Of a stretch of 64,000 nt of DNA, positions 32,252 to 40,980 are shown piece after piece. Location: contig NZ_JAHHZQ010000003.1 in assembly GCF_022606355.1 (NCBI RefSeq), positions 682,001-746,000 of the forward strand, written 5' to 3'. How positions within the stretch are numbered: the stretch's first letter is position 1; every line of letters begins with the position of its first letter. Both the position numbers and the translations under genes were made by a program. The notes beneath the pieces are model-generated. The model was not told where the DNA came from and did not search any database. It was given only the letters and a program-made list of their open reading frames with translations. Origin of the DNA: Leifsonia shinshuensis. Its GTDB lineage: Bacteria; Actinomycetota; Actinomycetes; Actinomycetales; Microbacteriaceae.

Positions 32252-34792
32252 TCACAACCGCGGGTCGACCGGCTCGGACTCCATCGCGAGCACGGCGAAG
32301 ACGGCCTCGTGCACGCGCCACAGCGGCTCGTGCTCCACGAACCGGTGCAGCGACTCGAGGCCGAGCGCGTACTCGCGCAGTGCCATCGACCGCTTGTGGC
32401 CGACGTTGCGGTCGCGCAGCCGCTCCAGGTTCGACTCCTCGGTGTACTCCGGTCCGTAGATGATGCGCAGGTACTCCCGTCCACGCACCTTGATGCCCGG
32501 CTGAGCCAGCCCGCGCTCGTTCCTCACGAGGCCGGCCGCCGGCTTGACGACCATCCCCTCGCCGCCGGCGTCGGTGAGCGCCGACCACCAGGCCACCGCG
32601 GCGTCGACCGACCCGGGGTCGTCCAGGTCGATGGCGATGCACCGTGTCGCGCGGATCAGGACGGGGTCGGCCTCGACCAGCCGGTCGGCGAGCGCGAGGT
32701 GCCACGCGTGCTCGCGCTCGGCGTAGACGGCGCCCTCGCCCGCGAGCACCTGGAACGGCGCGAGCTGCACGCCGTCGATGCCGTCCGTGCGCCGCACATA
32801 CCGGCCGTACGCTTCGGTGTACAGGGCGGCATCGGCCTCCCGCCGACGGGTCCGGTCGAGGATCGACGCGACGTCGAGTCCGCGCGCGGCAGCCTGCTCC
32901 AGCGTCGCCACCGCGGCGGGAAGCGCCGAGGAGGCGGCGGCGCCGACGGCGGCGTACTGCTCGCGGATGAGCGCTCCGGCCTTCAGCGACCAGGGGAGGA
33001 TCTCGCCGTCGAACAGCAGCCAGTCGGTGCCCAGTTCGCTCCACAGCCCGGCGCGGGAGACCGCGTCGTGCAGGCGCGACAGGAAGAGGGTCTCGTCGTC
33101 GGCGCTGGGGAAGAACCGGCGTCCGGTACGGGTGTGGACGATCCCGGGCCAATCCGGGTCCGCGCCGAACCGGGCACCGTCGCGCGTCACGAGCGTGACC
33201 GCGCGCGAGCCCATGTGCTTCTCCTCGGCGAGGAGGCTCGTGACTCCGCTCTTGCGGTACGCGGCGAACGCCTCGTCGGGGTGCTCCAGCATCCCGGGCC
33301 GCGAGGACGGCGCGGGCGGCGACATCGTCGGCGGCAGGTAGAGCAGCCGGCGGGGATCCACCGCCCACCTGCTCATGGTCTCCAGCGCACCGAGGGCGAA
33401 CTCCGGGCGCAGCCGGATCTTGCCCGACGTGCGCGTCTCCACGATCGGTGTGTCCAGCACGTCGTCGATCCGGAGGACGTCGCCCTCGCGCTCCGCGGAG
33501 GCGTCCACGGCGAGCGCGAACGGCCGTGCCGGCTCGCTCCACACCTGCTCGGCCGCCACCGAAACCAGCTCCTTCTCGGGATACCGCAGCGCCGTGAGCG
33601 CGCCGCCGAAGACGCAGCCGGTGTCGAGGCACATCGTGTTGTTGACCCACTCGGCGCGCGGCACCGGCGTGTGCCCGTAGAGCACGGTGGCCGCCCCGCG
33701 GTAGTCGCGCGCCCAGTCGAGGCGCACCGGGAGGCCGTACTCGTCCTTCTCGCCGGTGACGTCACCGTAGAGCGCGAACGCCCTGACGCGTCCCGACGCC
33801 CTGCCGTGGTACTGCTCGGGGAGTCCCGCGTGCGCGACCACGAGCCTGCCGTCGTCCAGCACGAAGTGCGAGACCAGCTCGCGGCAGAACCGCTGCACCT
33901 CGTCCCGGAACTCCGGGGTCTCCGCCGCCAGCTGCGCCAGGGAGACCTCCAGGCCGTGCGCCACCGTCACCGTGTCGCCGCGCAGCGCACGGGCGAGCTT
34001 GTCCTCGTGGTTGCCGGCGACGGCGACCGCGTGACCGGCGCCGACCATCCCCATCACGAGTCGCAGGACGCCAGGGGTGTCGGGACCGCGGTCGACCAGG
34101 TCGCCCAGGAAGAGCGCGCGGCGGCCCTCCGGGTGCACCGCGTCGATCGGCCGGCCCCGGTCGTCGCGCTGGAGGTCGTAGCCGAGCCGTTCGAGCAGCG
34201 CTTCCAGCTCGGACCGGCAGCCGTGCACGTCGCCGATGACGTCGAACGGCCCGTGGTCGTCGGTGCGGTCGTTGAGCAGGCGGGTGCGGACGATGGTCGC
34301 CTCGTCGATCTCGGCCTGGTCGCGGAGGATGTGCACCGTCCGGAAGCCCTCGCGGCGCAGCCCCGCCAGTCCCCTGCGCAGTTGCGTGGACTGCCGGCGG
34401 ATGACTTCCGCTCCGAAGCCGCGGTCGTCGCGTGCCTCGGTGCGCTCGATGGCGACGCGCTCCGGCACGTCGAGGACGATCGCGACGGGCAGCACGTCGT
34501 GCTCCTTGGCCAGCGCGACCATCGATTTGCGGGCCGCTGGCTGCACGTTCGTCGCGTCGATGACGGTGAGCAGGCCGTTCCGCAGCCGGGTGCCGGCGAC
34601 GTAGCGCAGGGCGTCGAAGGCGTCGCCCGTTGCGCTCTGGCTGTTCTCGTCGTTGGAGACCAGCCCGCGGAAGGCGTCGCTCGACAGCGTCTCCCACGCG
34701 CCGAACTTCTCGCGCGCGAAGGTCGACTTGCCCGAGCCGCTGACGCCGACGAGCACGACGAGCGAGGTGGCGGGGACGGCGAGCTCGGTCAT
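32252..34792 (-). CDS. pnkp: polynucleotide kinase-phosphatase-ligase (bacterial Pnkp)
   Basis: The 846-residue protein has the three Pnkp modules in order. The 5' kinase (about 1-175) has P-loop GVSGSGKST. The metallophosphatase (about 185-450) has DVIGDVHGCRSELE, GDLVDRGPDT and AGNHEDK. The C-terminal adenylyltransferase/ligase-like module (about 470-846) has nucleotidyl Lys in EEKHMGSRAV. Bacterial Pnkp heals and, with Hen1, seals broken RNA such as ribotoxin-cleaved tRNA. Its ATG overlaps the stop of Hen1 (ATGA), so the complex is made from one transcript. Length is close to the 870 residues of the Clostridium thermocellum protein. Confidence 0.95.
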   Translation of the reverse strand: MTELAVPATSLVVLVGVSGSGKSTFAREKFGAWETLSSDAFRGLVSNDENSQSATGDAFDALRYVAGTRLRNGLLTVIDATNVQPAARKSMVALAKEHDVLPVAIVLDVPERVAIERTEARDDRGFGAEVIRRQSTQLRRGLAGLRREGFRTVHILRDQAEIDEATIVRTRLLNDRTDDHGPFDVIGDVHGCRSELEALLERLGYDLQRDDRGRPIDAVHPEGRRALFLGDLVDRGPDTPGVLRLVMGMVGAGHAVAVAGNHEDKLARALRGDTVTVAHGLEVSLAQLAAETPEFRDEVQRFCRELVSHFVLDDGRLVVAHAGLPEQYHGRASGRVRAFALYGDVTGEKDEYGLPVRLDWARDYRGAATVLYGHTPVPRAEWVNNTMCLDTGCVFGGALTALRYPEKELVSVAAEQVWSEPARPFALAVDASAEREGDVLRIDDVLDTPIVETRTSGKIRLRPEFALGALETMSRWAVDPRRLLYLPPTMSPPAPSSRPGMLEHPDEAFAAYRKSGVTSLLAEEKHMGSRAVTLVTRDGARFGADPDWPGIVHTRTGRRFFPSADDETLFLSRLHDAVSRAGLWSELGTDWLLFDGEILPWSLKAGALIREQYAAVGAAASSALPAAVATLEQAAARGLDVASILDRTRRREADAALYTEAYGRYVRRTDGIDGVQLAPFQVLAGEGAVYAEREHAWHLALADRLVEADPVLIRATRCIAIDLDDPGSVDAAVAWWSALTDAGGEGMVVKPAAGLVRNERGLAQPGIKVRGREYLRIIYGPEYTEESNLERLRDRNVGHKRSMALREYALGLESLHRFVEHEPLWRVHEAVFAVLAMESEPVDPRL

Positions 34793-36201
34793 GCGGCGAC
34801 CTCCACACGGAACAGTGCGAGCTGCGTCGGTGGCCCCAGCACGGGATCGGGGTCACCGACCGCGCGGAACTCCACCCGGTAGCCGTAGCGGTCCGCGACC
34901 CCGCCGGCCCATGCGGCGAGTTCCGCCCGCGTCCACTCGAAGCGGTGATCCGGATGGCGGAACGCACCGGCCGCCAGGGACGGATACCGCGCGTTGTACT
35001 CGGCGTTCGGCGTGGTGAGAACGACGGCCGCGGGCTTCGCGAGGCCGAACACAGACCGGGCCACCGCGTCCAGGCGCTCGGGCTCGATGTGCTCGACGAC
35101 CTCCATCAGCACGATCGCGTCGAGCCCGGCGATGCGGTCGTCCTGATACGTGACGGACGAGGGATGCAGCGTGATGCGGTCGCGCTGGGCGTCGCTGCGC
35201 TCGGAGAGGTCGAGCCTCCTGGCCGCCGTCTCGAGGGCAGCGGGCGAGACGTCCGTCCCGATGATCCTGGTGTACCGAGGGTCGGCCGCGAGGCGGGAGA
35301 GGAGGGCGCCGGGGCCGCATCCCACGTCGGCGACCGAGCGCGCACCGACGTCGTCGAGTGCGGCGAGGACGGCGTCGGCGCGGAGCCGGTTGAGGGGACG
35401 CGCGGCCTCCGCGACCGTGGCGTCCTCCGCCTCGCCTCCCGGCTCGGTGAGTGTCCCGGCATCCTGGTCGAGCTCGGCCAGCCGCGCGGTCGCGGCGGCG
35501 ACGTACTCGCGCTGGTGCACGAGGTACCGCCGCGAGATCAGCTCGCGCTCGGGATGCTGCGGCAGCCAGCCCTCGCCCGCGCGCAGGAGCTTGTCGACCT
35601 CGGCGTCGGCGACCCAGTAGTGCTTGGCATCGTCGAGCACCGGGAGGAGGACGTACAGCTGCCGCAGTGCCTCGCCGAGCCGCAGCGAGCCGCGCAGGGT
35701 GATCGACGCGTACGGCGACGCTCCCCACTCGGGAAACCGGTCGTCGAGCAGCCCCGTCGACTCCTCCAGCCGCCAGCCGAGCGGCTCGAAGAGGCGGCGA
35801 GGGAGGTCGGCGCCTCCGCGCAACGGCACCGCGTGCAGGCCGATCCGCAGGTCGAGCGGCGAGGCGGCGAGTTCGGGGCGCGCATCGCTGCGGCCGGTCA
35901 TCGCGGTCCGGAAGACCGAGCCGAGCGCGACCGCGAGCATCGACCCCGACGCGTACGGCCGATCGTTGACGTAGTGCCCGAGCGTCCCCGCGTCTCCGCG
36001 GAACCGCTTGCTGCGGACCAGCTCGATCGGGTCCACCTCCAGCAGCAGCGCGGCCGTGCAGCTGTGCTCGTCGAGCTCCGGATAGAACACGTGCGCCTGC
36101 CCGACGGCCAGGTCGAAGTCGTGGACGCGATCGGGGTGCTTGTGCAGGAGGTAGCCGAGATCGCCCGGGTCGGCACCGCGGTAGGACACGGTCATCAGCA
36201 T
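34789..36201 (-). CDS. hen1: 3'-terminal RNA ribose 2'-O-methyltransferase Hen1
   Basis: The 470-residue protein has the bacterial Hen1 N-terminal domain (first 240 residues; the region that activates Pnkp ligation) and a C-terminal SAM methyltransferase: VADVGCGPGALLSRLAAD, then the metal-binding motif EVVEHIEPERLD (Glu-x-x-Glu-His) and a late His in the PDHRFEWTRAEL segment. It methylates the 2'-OH at the break before Pnkp seals it, protecting repaired RNA from renewed cleavage. ATG 36201 begins the operon; Pnkp follows with a 4 nt overlap. Confidence 0.95.
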   Translation of the reverse strand: MLMTVSYRGADPGDLGYLLHKHPDRVHDFDLAVGQAHVFYPELDEHSCTAALLLEVDPIELVRSKRFRGDAGTLGHYVNDRPYASGSMLAVALGSVFRTAMTGRSDARPELAASPLDLRIGLHAVPLRGGADLPRRLFEPLGWRLEESTGLLDDRFPEWGASPYASITLRGSLRLGEALRQLYVLLPVLDDAKHYWVADAEVDKLLRAGEGWLPQHPERELISRRYLVHQREYVAAATARLAELDQDAGTLTEPGGEAEDATVAEAARPLNRLRADAVLAALDDVGARSVADVGCGPGALLSRLAADPRYTRIIGTDVSPAALETAARRLDLSERSDAQRDRITLHPSSVTYQDDRIAGLDAIVLMEVVEHIEPERLDAVARSVFGLAKPAAVVLTTPNAEYNARYPSLAAGAFRHPDHRFEWTRAELAAWAGGVADRYGYRVEFRAVGDPDPVLGPPTQLALFRVEVAA

Positions 36202-36305
36202 GCGGAGTCCCCCTCGGCTTCCGGATCACGGCGAGCAGGGTGCGCTCGACGAACGGATGGCGCAAGCAGCCTACCGGCCCGCGACGCGCGATACCCGTCC
36301 CGAAC

Positions 36306-36334
36306 GGTCCCTTTACGGGACCCGAACATTCGGG
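36306..36334. promoter_or_regulatory. overlapping inverted repeats in the hen1/secreted-protein intergenic region
   Basis: GGTCCC-tttac-GGGACC (36306-36322) overlaps CCCGAA-ca-TTCGGG (36321-36334). The intergenic stretch of 189 bp holds the divergent promoters of hen1 and of the secreted protein gene. The repeats could be protein-binding sites or alternate RNA hairpins. Confidence 0.4.
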
Positions 36335-36390
36335 AGCGACGCTGAGGGAGGCCGGAAAGACTCCGGCATCCACCTCTGAACGGGAGAACC

Positions 36391-37125
36391 ATGCCAACAC
36401 GCATCACCGGCCTCGTCGTCGCCGCGGCCGCCGGAATCACCGGCCTCGCCCTGATCGGCTCACCCGCGCTCGCGGACACCACGGCGACCCCGACGCCGAG
36501 CCCGAGCGCGAAGTCGCACGCGCCGCGCACCCTGGCCGAGATCCAGGCGGCCGGCGCGAAGGCGACCAGCGACCGCGAGGCGAAGCTCGGCGCCGCGATC
36601 ACGAAGGTGACCGCCGACAAGGCGCTCAGTTCGAGCGACCGCTCCACGATCCTCGGCACGCTGAACGCCGACCTCGCCGCGATGAAGTCGTCGGCCTCCG
36701 CCATCGCAGGCGACACCACGAGGACCCAGGCCGAGGCCGACCTGAAGGCGGTGTATTCGAAGTACCGCGTCTACGCCGTCGCCCTCCCCCAGGCCCGCCT
36801 CGCCTCCGACGCCGACCGGCTGACCGGGACGACCCTCCCGAAGCTCACGAAGGAGCAGTCGACGCTGTCCGGGCTGCTCTCCGGCAAGGACAAGGCGAAG
36901 TCGACCGCCGCACTGCAGTCCGATCTGAGCGACCTGAGCGCGCAGCTCGCGACAGCCTCCCACGACGCGAGCGGCCAGGCGCCGGCGGCCCTCGCCGTCA
37001 CACCGAGCGCCTACGACTCGAACCACTCGGCGCTGTCGTCCGTGAAGTCGTCGCTGCAGTCGGCGCGGACGGCGGCCAAGAAGGCGGAGGCGGACGCGAA
37101 GGCGATCCGGCAGGCGCTGAAGTAG
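36391..37125 (+). CDS. secreted helical protein of unknown function
   Basis: The 244-residue protein has a signal peptide (about 1-28, GLVVAAAAGITGLALIGSPA, cleavage after ALA), a Thr/Pro/Ser linker (TTATPTPSPSAKSH), then a nearly all-helical domain rich in Ala, Lys, Ser and Asp with several leucine-zipper-like heptads (TLGTLNADLAAMK..., QSDLSDLSAQL...). No enzyme motif or cell-wall anchor is seen. GGGAGAA precedes the ATG. Its location in the envelope and coiled-coil character suggest a structural or wall-associated role, but no function can be assigned. Confidence 0.8.
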   Translation: MPTRITGLVVAAAAGITGLALIGSPALADTTATPTPSPSAKSHAPRTLAEIQAAGAKATSDREAKLGAAITKVTADKALSSSDRSTILGTLNADLAAMKSSASAIAGDTTRTQAEADLKAVYSKYRVYAVALPQARLASDADRLTGTTLPKLTKEQSTLSGLLSGKDKAKSTAALQSDLSDLSAQLATASHDASGQAPAALAVTPSAYDSNHSALSSVKSSLQSARTAAKKAEADAKAIRQALK

Positions 37126-37161
37126 GGGGCGCCGCTGACCGAGGCACAACCCGACGTGGAA

Positions 37162-37203
37162 GGCGCCGGCAGCGGGGCACTGGGGACGCCCACCGCCGGC
37201 GCC
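37162..37203. terminator. long-loop hairpin after the secreted protein gene
   Basis: GGCGCCGGC (37162-37170) and GCCGGCGCC (37195-37203) are exact complements with a 24 nt loop, 37 nt after the stop codon and 36 nt before the stop of the convergent membrane gene. It could serve as a weak terminator. Confidence 0.4.
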
Positions 37204-37238
37204 TGCGAACACCGTAGGAGGACCGAACCCAGGAAGGG

Positions 37239-38591
37239 CTAAGAATCCGGGTCGGAGCCGGCCGGGAGGAGATACCGGCAGGGCACCGTGACCTTCCAGC
37301 CGATGGTCTCGTGGAGGTTCACGAACGCGAGCTCGTCGTCGCGCCGGCACTGCTCGCCGGCCGCCGCGAGCTGAGGTGTCCACGCGGGGCCTTCCGACCG
37401 CCGCGTCCACTGCGGCCCGGCCTGCGCCAGCACGAGGACGAGCGAGAGCGCCGCCACCGCGGCCGCCGTCCACCGGAGCGCGACGTGCTCCCGGCGCCTC
37501 GCCAGTGCGATCGACACCGCGACCAACGGCACGACCGCGAGCAGCATCGACGGGATCACGCCGTACCGGGTCAGCCACGCGTCGCGCAGCTGGCCCGGCG
37601 CGAGCGCCGCATAGTCGTAGAAGCCGTTGGGGTTCGTCTCGACGTCGGCCGCGAAGATCAGCGCGGCTCCGCTCAGCGCCGCCACGACGAGCATCCGCTG
37701 CGCGCGTGAGCCCCGCACGCCCGCGTACACCGCTGCGGCGAGGAGGACGGCCAGCACGGTCAGGCCCGCGAGCGGCCCGCTCGCGGCGAGCACGGCACCG
37801 AGCTGCGACTGCGGGACGGCCAGCGGCATGACCGCGTTGATCAGGAACCCGTAGCCCAGCGACAGCGGGTCGATCCCGGGGTTCGTGTTGTGGGCGCGCG
37901 GCCAGCCCAGCGTCACGGCGATCTGGATGAGGAGGCCGGCGACGAGTCCCGCCCTGGCGGCCCAGACCAGCCGATCCCGCCGGTGCAACAGGAGGAGCGG
38001 CGTCAGGAACACCGCCTGGATCTCCGTCAGCGCGCCGAAGAATCCCACGATCGAGAGCGCGACTGCGGTCCGCAGTCTGCGGGGACGCGACAGCACGATC
38101 CAGAACAGCGCCCACAGGAACAGCGAATGGAGGTTCGCCAGGTTCCCCAGCACCTCGCGCGGCGCGAACGGCGCGAGGACGGTGAGTGCGGCGACCGCGA
38201 CCCTGGCCGGAAGCCACGGCACGAGGTCGCGGGCGCAGACGAACACGACGACCGCCAGCCCTCCGGCGATCGCGCACGCCGCCGCGGTCGTCGCGAGCGC
38301 CCACCAGCCCACGGGCAGCAGCACGACCAGGGCGGCCACCAGGCGGGGCACGGTGTGCAGGTAGCCCGCGTAGGGCTGAACGATCACACCCGGTCCGCCG
38401 ATGGCCGCGGCGGAGACGAACGTCCTCCCGTCCTCCGCCCAGAAGGTGTCGCGGGCGATCTCCGGCAGCCGGAGCCACGCGATCACGGCACAGCTCGCGC
38501 CGAGCAGCAGGAGCAGCAGCCCCGGCCGTCGGGCCAGCGCCTCCGGGAGGCGGAGCCGCCGGGAGCGGGGGACGACCGGAGCGATCGTCAT
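37239..38591 (-). CDS. GT-C-like polytopic membrane protein
   Basis: The 450-residue protein has about ten to eleven membrane segments and a first extracellular loop with FWAEDGRTFV, in which the acidic pair resembles the catalytic loop of GT-C glycosyltransferases that use polyprenol-phosphate sugars. The C-terminal 60 residues, including VNLHETIGWKVTVPCRYLLP, would lie outside. It is 13 nt downstream of a GT2 gene of the polyprenol-phosphate mannose synthase type, so the pair probably makes and uses a lipid-linked sugar donor to glycosylate a surface acceptor. The acceptor is unknown. Confidence 0.82.
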   Translation of the reverse strand: MTIAPVVPRSRRLRLPEALARRPGLLLLLLGASCAVIAWLRLPEIARDTFWAEDGRTFVSAAAIGGPGVIVQPYAGYLHTVPRLVAALVVLLPVGWWALATTAAACAIAGGLAVVVFVCARDLVPWLPARVAVAALTVLAPFAPREVLGNLANLHSLFLWALFWIVLSRPRRLRTAVALSIVGFFGALTEIQAVFLTPLLLLHRRDRLVWAARAGLVAGLLIQIAVTLGWPRAHNTNPGIDPLSLGYGFLINAVMPLAVPQSQLGAVLAASGPLAGLTVLAVLLAAAVYAGVRGSRAQRMLVVAALSGAALIFAADVETNPNGFYDYAALAPGQLRDAWLTRYGVIPSMLLAVVPLVAVSIALARRREHVALRWTAAAVAALSLVLVLAQAGPQWTRRSEGPAWTPQLAAAGEQCRRDDELAFVNLHETIGWKVTVPCRYLLPAGSDPDS

Positions 38592-38604
38592 CGTCGCCGC
38601 CCGG

Positions 38605-39354
38605 TCAGCCGATCCCGGCCGGCACGCGCAACCGGAGCGCGACGAGCTGACGCAGGTAGGCCGCGCCGTTGGCGAAGGTCGCCTTCGAGACTCCGGCCGT
38701 CCTGGTGCCGAACACGAAGGGGACCTCGATGAGCGACAGGCGGTGCCGGAGGAGGACCTCCAGGAGGATCTTGAACCCCTGGGGATGCATCGAATCGAGC
38801 ACCAGCGTCTCGCGCCGCACGGCGAAGAACCCGGTCATCGGGTCGGTGCAGTCGCGCAGGCGGCGCGGAAACATCGCGCGCGCGGCGACCGTGCTGGCGG
38901 CGGAGACGATGCGGCGCAGCAGGCCGTCGAGGCCGCCGGCGCTGCCGCCGTCGAGGTGACGGGAGGCCACGACGATGTCGGCACCGCGGTCGCGAGCCGC
39001 GCCGATCATCCGGGGGAGGTCCTCCGGAGGGTGCTGCAAGTCGCCGTCCATCACGACGACCCAGGGCTGCGTCGCGAGCTCCATGCCGACGAGGACCGCG
39101 CCGGACAGACCGCCGACGGGGGTCTCCCGGTGGACGACGGTGATGCGGTGAGGGAGCAGGGCGGCGCGGGTCGACGCCACCAGGGCGGTGTCGTCGGCGG
39201 AGTCGTCGACGATCACGATCTCGCTGAGCTCCGGGTCGAGCAGTCGGGCCAGCCGGTCGACGAGTTCACCGATGTTGCCCGCCTCGTCGAAGGTCGGCAC
39301 CACGACGGAGACCCCCGCCAGGAGGGTGCCCTCGTCGACCTCGCTCAGTTCCAT
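38605..39354 (-). CDS. polyprenol-phosphate glycosyltransferase (GT2, DPM1-like)
   Basis: The 249-residue enzyme is a soluble GT2 with VSVVVPTFDEAGNIGELVDRL, the nucleotide-binding VIVDDSADDT and the metal-binding DxD region VVVMDGDLQHPPEDLPRMI. The acceptor region DPMTGFFAVRRE, typical of dolichyl/polyprenyl-phosphate mannose synthases, is clear. ATG 39354 follows GAAGGGCCGGG; the upstream in-frame ATG at 39378 is a weaker choice. It should transfer a sugar from a nucleotide donor onto polyprenyl phosphate for the neighbouring GT-C-like protein. No membrane segment is present. Confidence 0.88.
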   Translation of the reverse strand: MELSEVDEGTLLAGVSVVVPTFDEAGNIGELVDRLARLLDPELSEIVIVDDSADDTALVASTRAALLPHRITVVHRETPVGGLSGAVLVGMELATQPWVVVMDGDLQHPPEDLPRMIGAARDRGADIVVASRHLDGGSAGGLDGLLRRIVSAASTVAARAMFPRRLRDCTDPMTGFFAVRRETLVLDSMHPQGFKILLEVLLRHRLSLIEVPFVFGTRTAGVSKATFANGAAYLRQLVALRLRVPAGIG

Positions 39355-39509
39355 TCCCGGCCCTTCTCTCCCCTCCATTCAAGCTCGCGGGCTCCAATAT
39401 TCGACACAGAAATCGGGACATATCCTGAATGTCTGCTATGGGTATCCGATCGATCCGCCGGGGTCGTGTGCGTGCGTCGATGGAGGTTCACAGAAACGCC
39501 TCCACCTGG

Positions 39510-39550
39510 GCGTCGGCATCGGCGTCGGCATCGGTATCGCGTCGGCGTCG
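39510..39550 (+). repeat. hexanucleotide tandem repeat before the SDR gene
   Basis: Alternating GGCGTC and GGCATC units (about six) run immediately upstream of the TAGAGT hexamer at 39551-39556 and the SDR start. The tract lies where the -35 element would be. Copy-number change would alter promoter spacing. Confidence 0.65.
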
Positions 39551-39559
39551 TAGAGTCGG

Positions 39560-40258
39560 ATGGTGGCCGCCACCGAATCCCCGTCCCGCCCTGTCGTCCT
39601 CGTGACCGGAGCCTCGCGCGGCATCGGCCGCGCCATCGCCGAAGAGCTCGGCCGCACGCATCACGTGGTGGTCGGCGGCCGCGATGCCGACGCCGTCGCC
39701 GCGGTGGTGGCTGCCCTGCCGTCCGCCGAGCCGTTCGTCGGCGACCTGACCGGGGAGACGCTCCCGCCGCTGCCGGACCGCCTCGACGTGATCGTGCTGT
39801 CCGCCGGCGTGGAGGACGGCGGCACGATCGCCGACACCGACGACGCCACCTGGCGCCGTGTGTTCGAGGTGAACGTGTTCTCGATCGCCGCACTCCTGCG
39901 CCGGGCGCTCCCCGCCCTGCGGTCGGCGCAGGGGCTCGTGGTCGCCATCAACAGCGGGTCGGGACTCGCCAGTGGAGCGGGCGGTGGTGTGTATTCCGGC
40001 TCGAAGTTCGCGCTCCGCGCCCTCACCGACGCCCTGCGCGAGGAGGAACGGCCGAACGGCGTCCGGGTCACCAGCATCCACCCGGGCCGGGTCGACACCG
40101 ACATGCAGCGAGCCCTCGTCGCCCGGGAGGGCCACGCCTACGACCCGGCCTACGCGATCACCCCCGAGATGGTCGCGGCGACCGTGCGCGTCGCTGTGGA
40201 CCTCCCTCCCACCGGCGCGATCGAGTCGCTCACCGTGCGGCCGATGCGCCGGCGGTGA
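39560..40258 (+). CDS. SDR family oxidoreductase
   Basis: The 232-residue protein is a classical short-chain dehydrogenase: VLVTGASRGIGRAIAEELG, VLSAGVED (NAG position), the catalytic Ser in INSGSGLASGAG and YSGSKFALRALTDAL (YxxxK), then HPGRVDTDM. The substrate is not known. ATG 39560 lies only 3 nt after TAGAGT; the next codon, GTG 39563, is 6 nt after it and may be the real start of a leaderless mRNA. The gene is convergent with the response regulator, with a palindrome cluster between them. Confidence 0.88.
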   Translation: MVAATESPSRPVVLVTGASRGIGRAIAEELGRTHHVVVGGRDADAVAAVVAALPSAEPFVGDLTGETLPPLPDRLDVIVLSAGVEDGGTIADTDDATWRRVFEVNVFSIAALLRRALPALRSAQGLVVAINSGSGLASGAGGGVYSGSKFALRALTDALREEERPNGVRVTSIHPGRVDTDMQRALVAREGHAYDPAYAITPEMVAATVRVAVDLPPTGAIESLTVRPMRRR

Positions 40259-40270
40259 GGCCGCTGCCAG

Positions 40271-40329
40271 CTCGACATTCGTGACGAATGTCGAGATTCG
40301 TGGCACGAATGTCGACATTCGTCACGAAT
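40271..40329. terminator. cluster of three ATTCGT/ACGAAT palindromes between convergent genes
   Basis: Three inverted repeats follow each other: CTCGACATTCG-tga-CGAATGTCGAG (40271-40295), ATTCGTG-g-CACGAAT (40296-40310) and ATTCGT-c-ACGAAT (40317-40329). All are built from the same hexamer. The cluster separates the SDR gene from the response regulator gene and may be a bidirectional terminator or a protein-binding array. Confidence 0.65.
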
Positions 40330-40359
40330 CTTCGGGAATGCCGGGGGTGGGGGCGCCTC

Positions 40360-40980
40360 CTACCGCAGCATCCCCCGCTCCCGCGCCGCGTTCACGGCCG
40401 CGGTGCGCGACGCCACCCCGAGTTTGGTGAACACGTGCACCAGGTGCGACTTCACCGTCGCGTCGGCGATGTGCAGGCGGCGGGCGATCTCGGCGTTGCC
40501 CGCTCCCTGCGCCACCAGTTCGAGCACTTCGAGCTCGCGGGACGACAGGGTGATCTGCGGTGAGCGCATCCGGGCCATCAGCCGGCTCGCGATCACGGGC
40601 GCGAGGGCGCTCTCGCCCGCGGCGGCGGCCCGCACGGCCGCGACCAGCTCGTCGGGCGGCGCGTCCTTCAGGAGGTAGCCGCTCGCGCCGGCCTCGATGG
40701 CCGAGAGGATGTCGGTGTCGGTGTCGTAGTTGGTCAGCACCAGCACGTGCGGCGGCGAAGGCAGCGCGCGGATCAGGCGCGTGGCCTCCACACCGCGCGG
40801 GCCGTCGGCGAACTGCAGGTCCATCAGCACCAGATCGGGGGTGGAGGCCGACGCGAGCGTCACCGCCTCATCCGCGGTCGGCGCCTCGCCGACGACCTCG
40901 AGGTCGTCCTCCCCGTCGAGGAGGGCGCGGATGCCGGCGCGGACCACCGGGTGGTCGTCGGCGATGAGGATGCGGATCAC
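40360..40980 (-). CDS. NarL/FixJ family response regulator
   Basis: The 206-residue protein has a receiver domain (ILIADDHPVVRAGIRALLDG; the phospho-acceptor Asp in DLVLMDLQFADG near residue 54; Lys in GYLLKDAPPDEL) and a C-terminal LuxR-type helix-turn-helix (LSSRELEVLELVAQGAGNAE, then ATVKSHLVHVFTKLG). It overlaps the sensor kinase by 4 nt (ATGA). The two are divergent from an HrtB/HrtA-like ABC transporter, which it likely controls. The arrangement matches the ChrSA/HrtBA haem-response loci of corynebacteria. Confidence 0.92.
   Translation of the reverse strand: MIRILIADDHPVVRAGIRALLDGEDDLEVVGEAPTADEAVTLASASTPDLVLMDLQFADGPRGVEATRLIRALPSPPHVLVLTNYDTDTDILSAIEAGASGYLLKDAPPDELVAAVRAAAAGESALAPVIASRLMARMRSPQITLSSRELEVLELVAQGAGNAEIARRLHIADATVKSHLVHVFTKLGVASRTAAVNAARERGMLR

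Noticed and set aside
32309-34882. An 857-codon plus-strand frame opposite Pnkp
   Set aside because: Composition is Arg/Val/His-rich without any motif, while the minus strand encodes complete kinase, phosphatase and ligase motifs.
39510-40329. Short repeats that might indicate a CRISPR array
   Set aside because: The repeats are either contiguous microsatellites or adjacent palindromes, with no unique spacers of equal length and no cas genes in the window.
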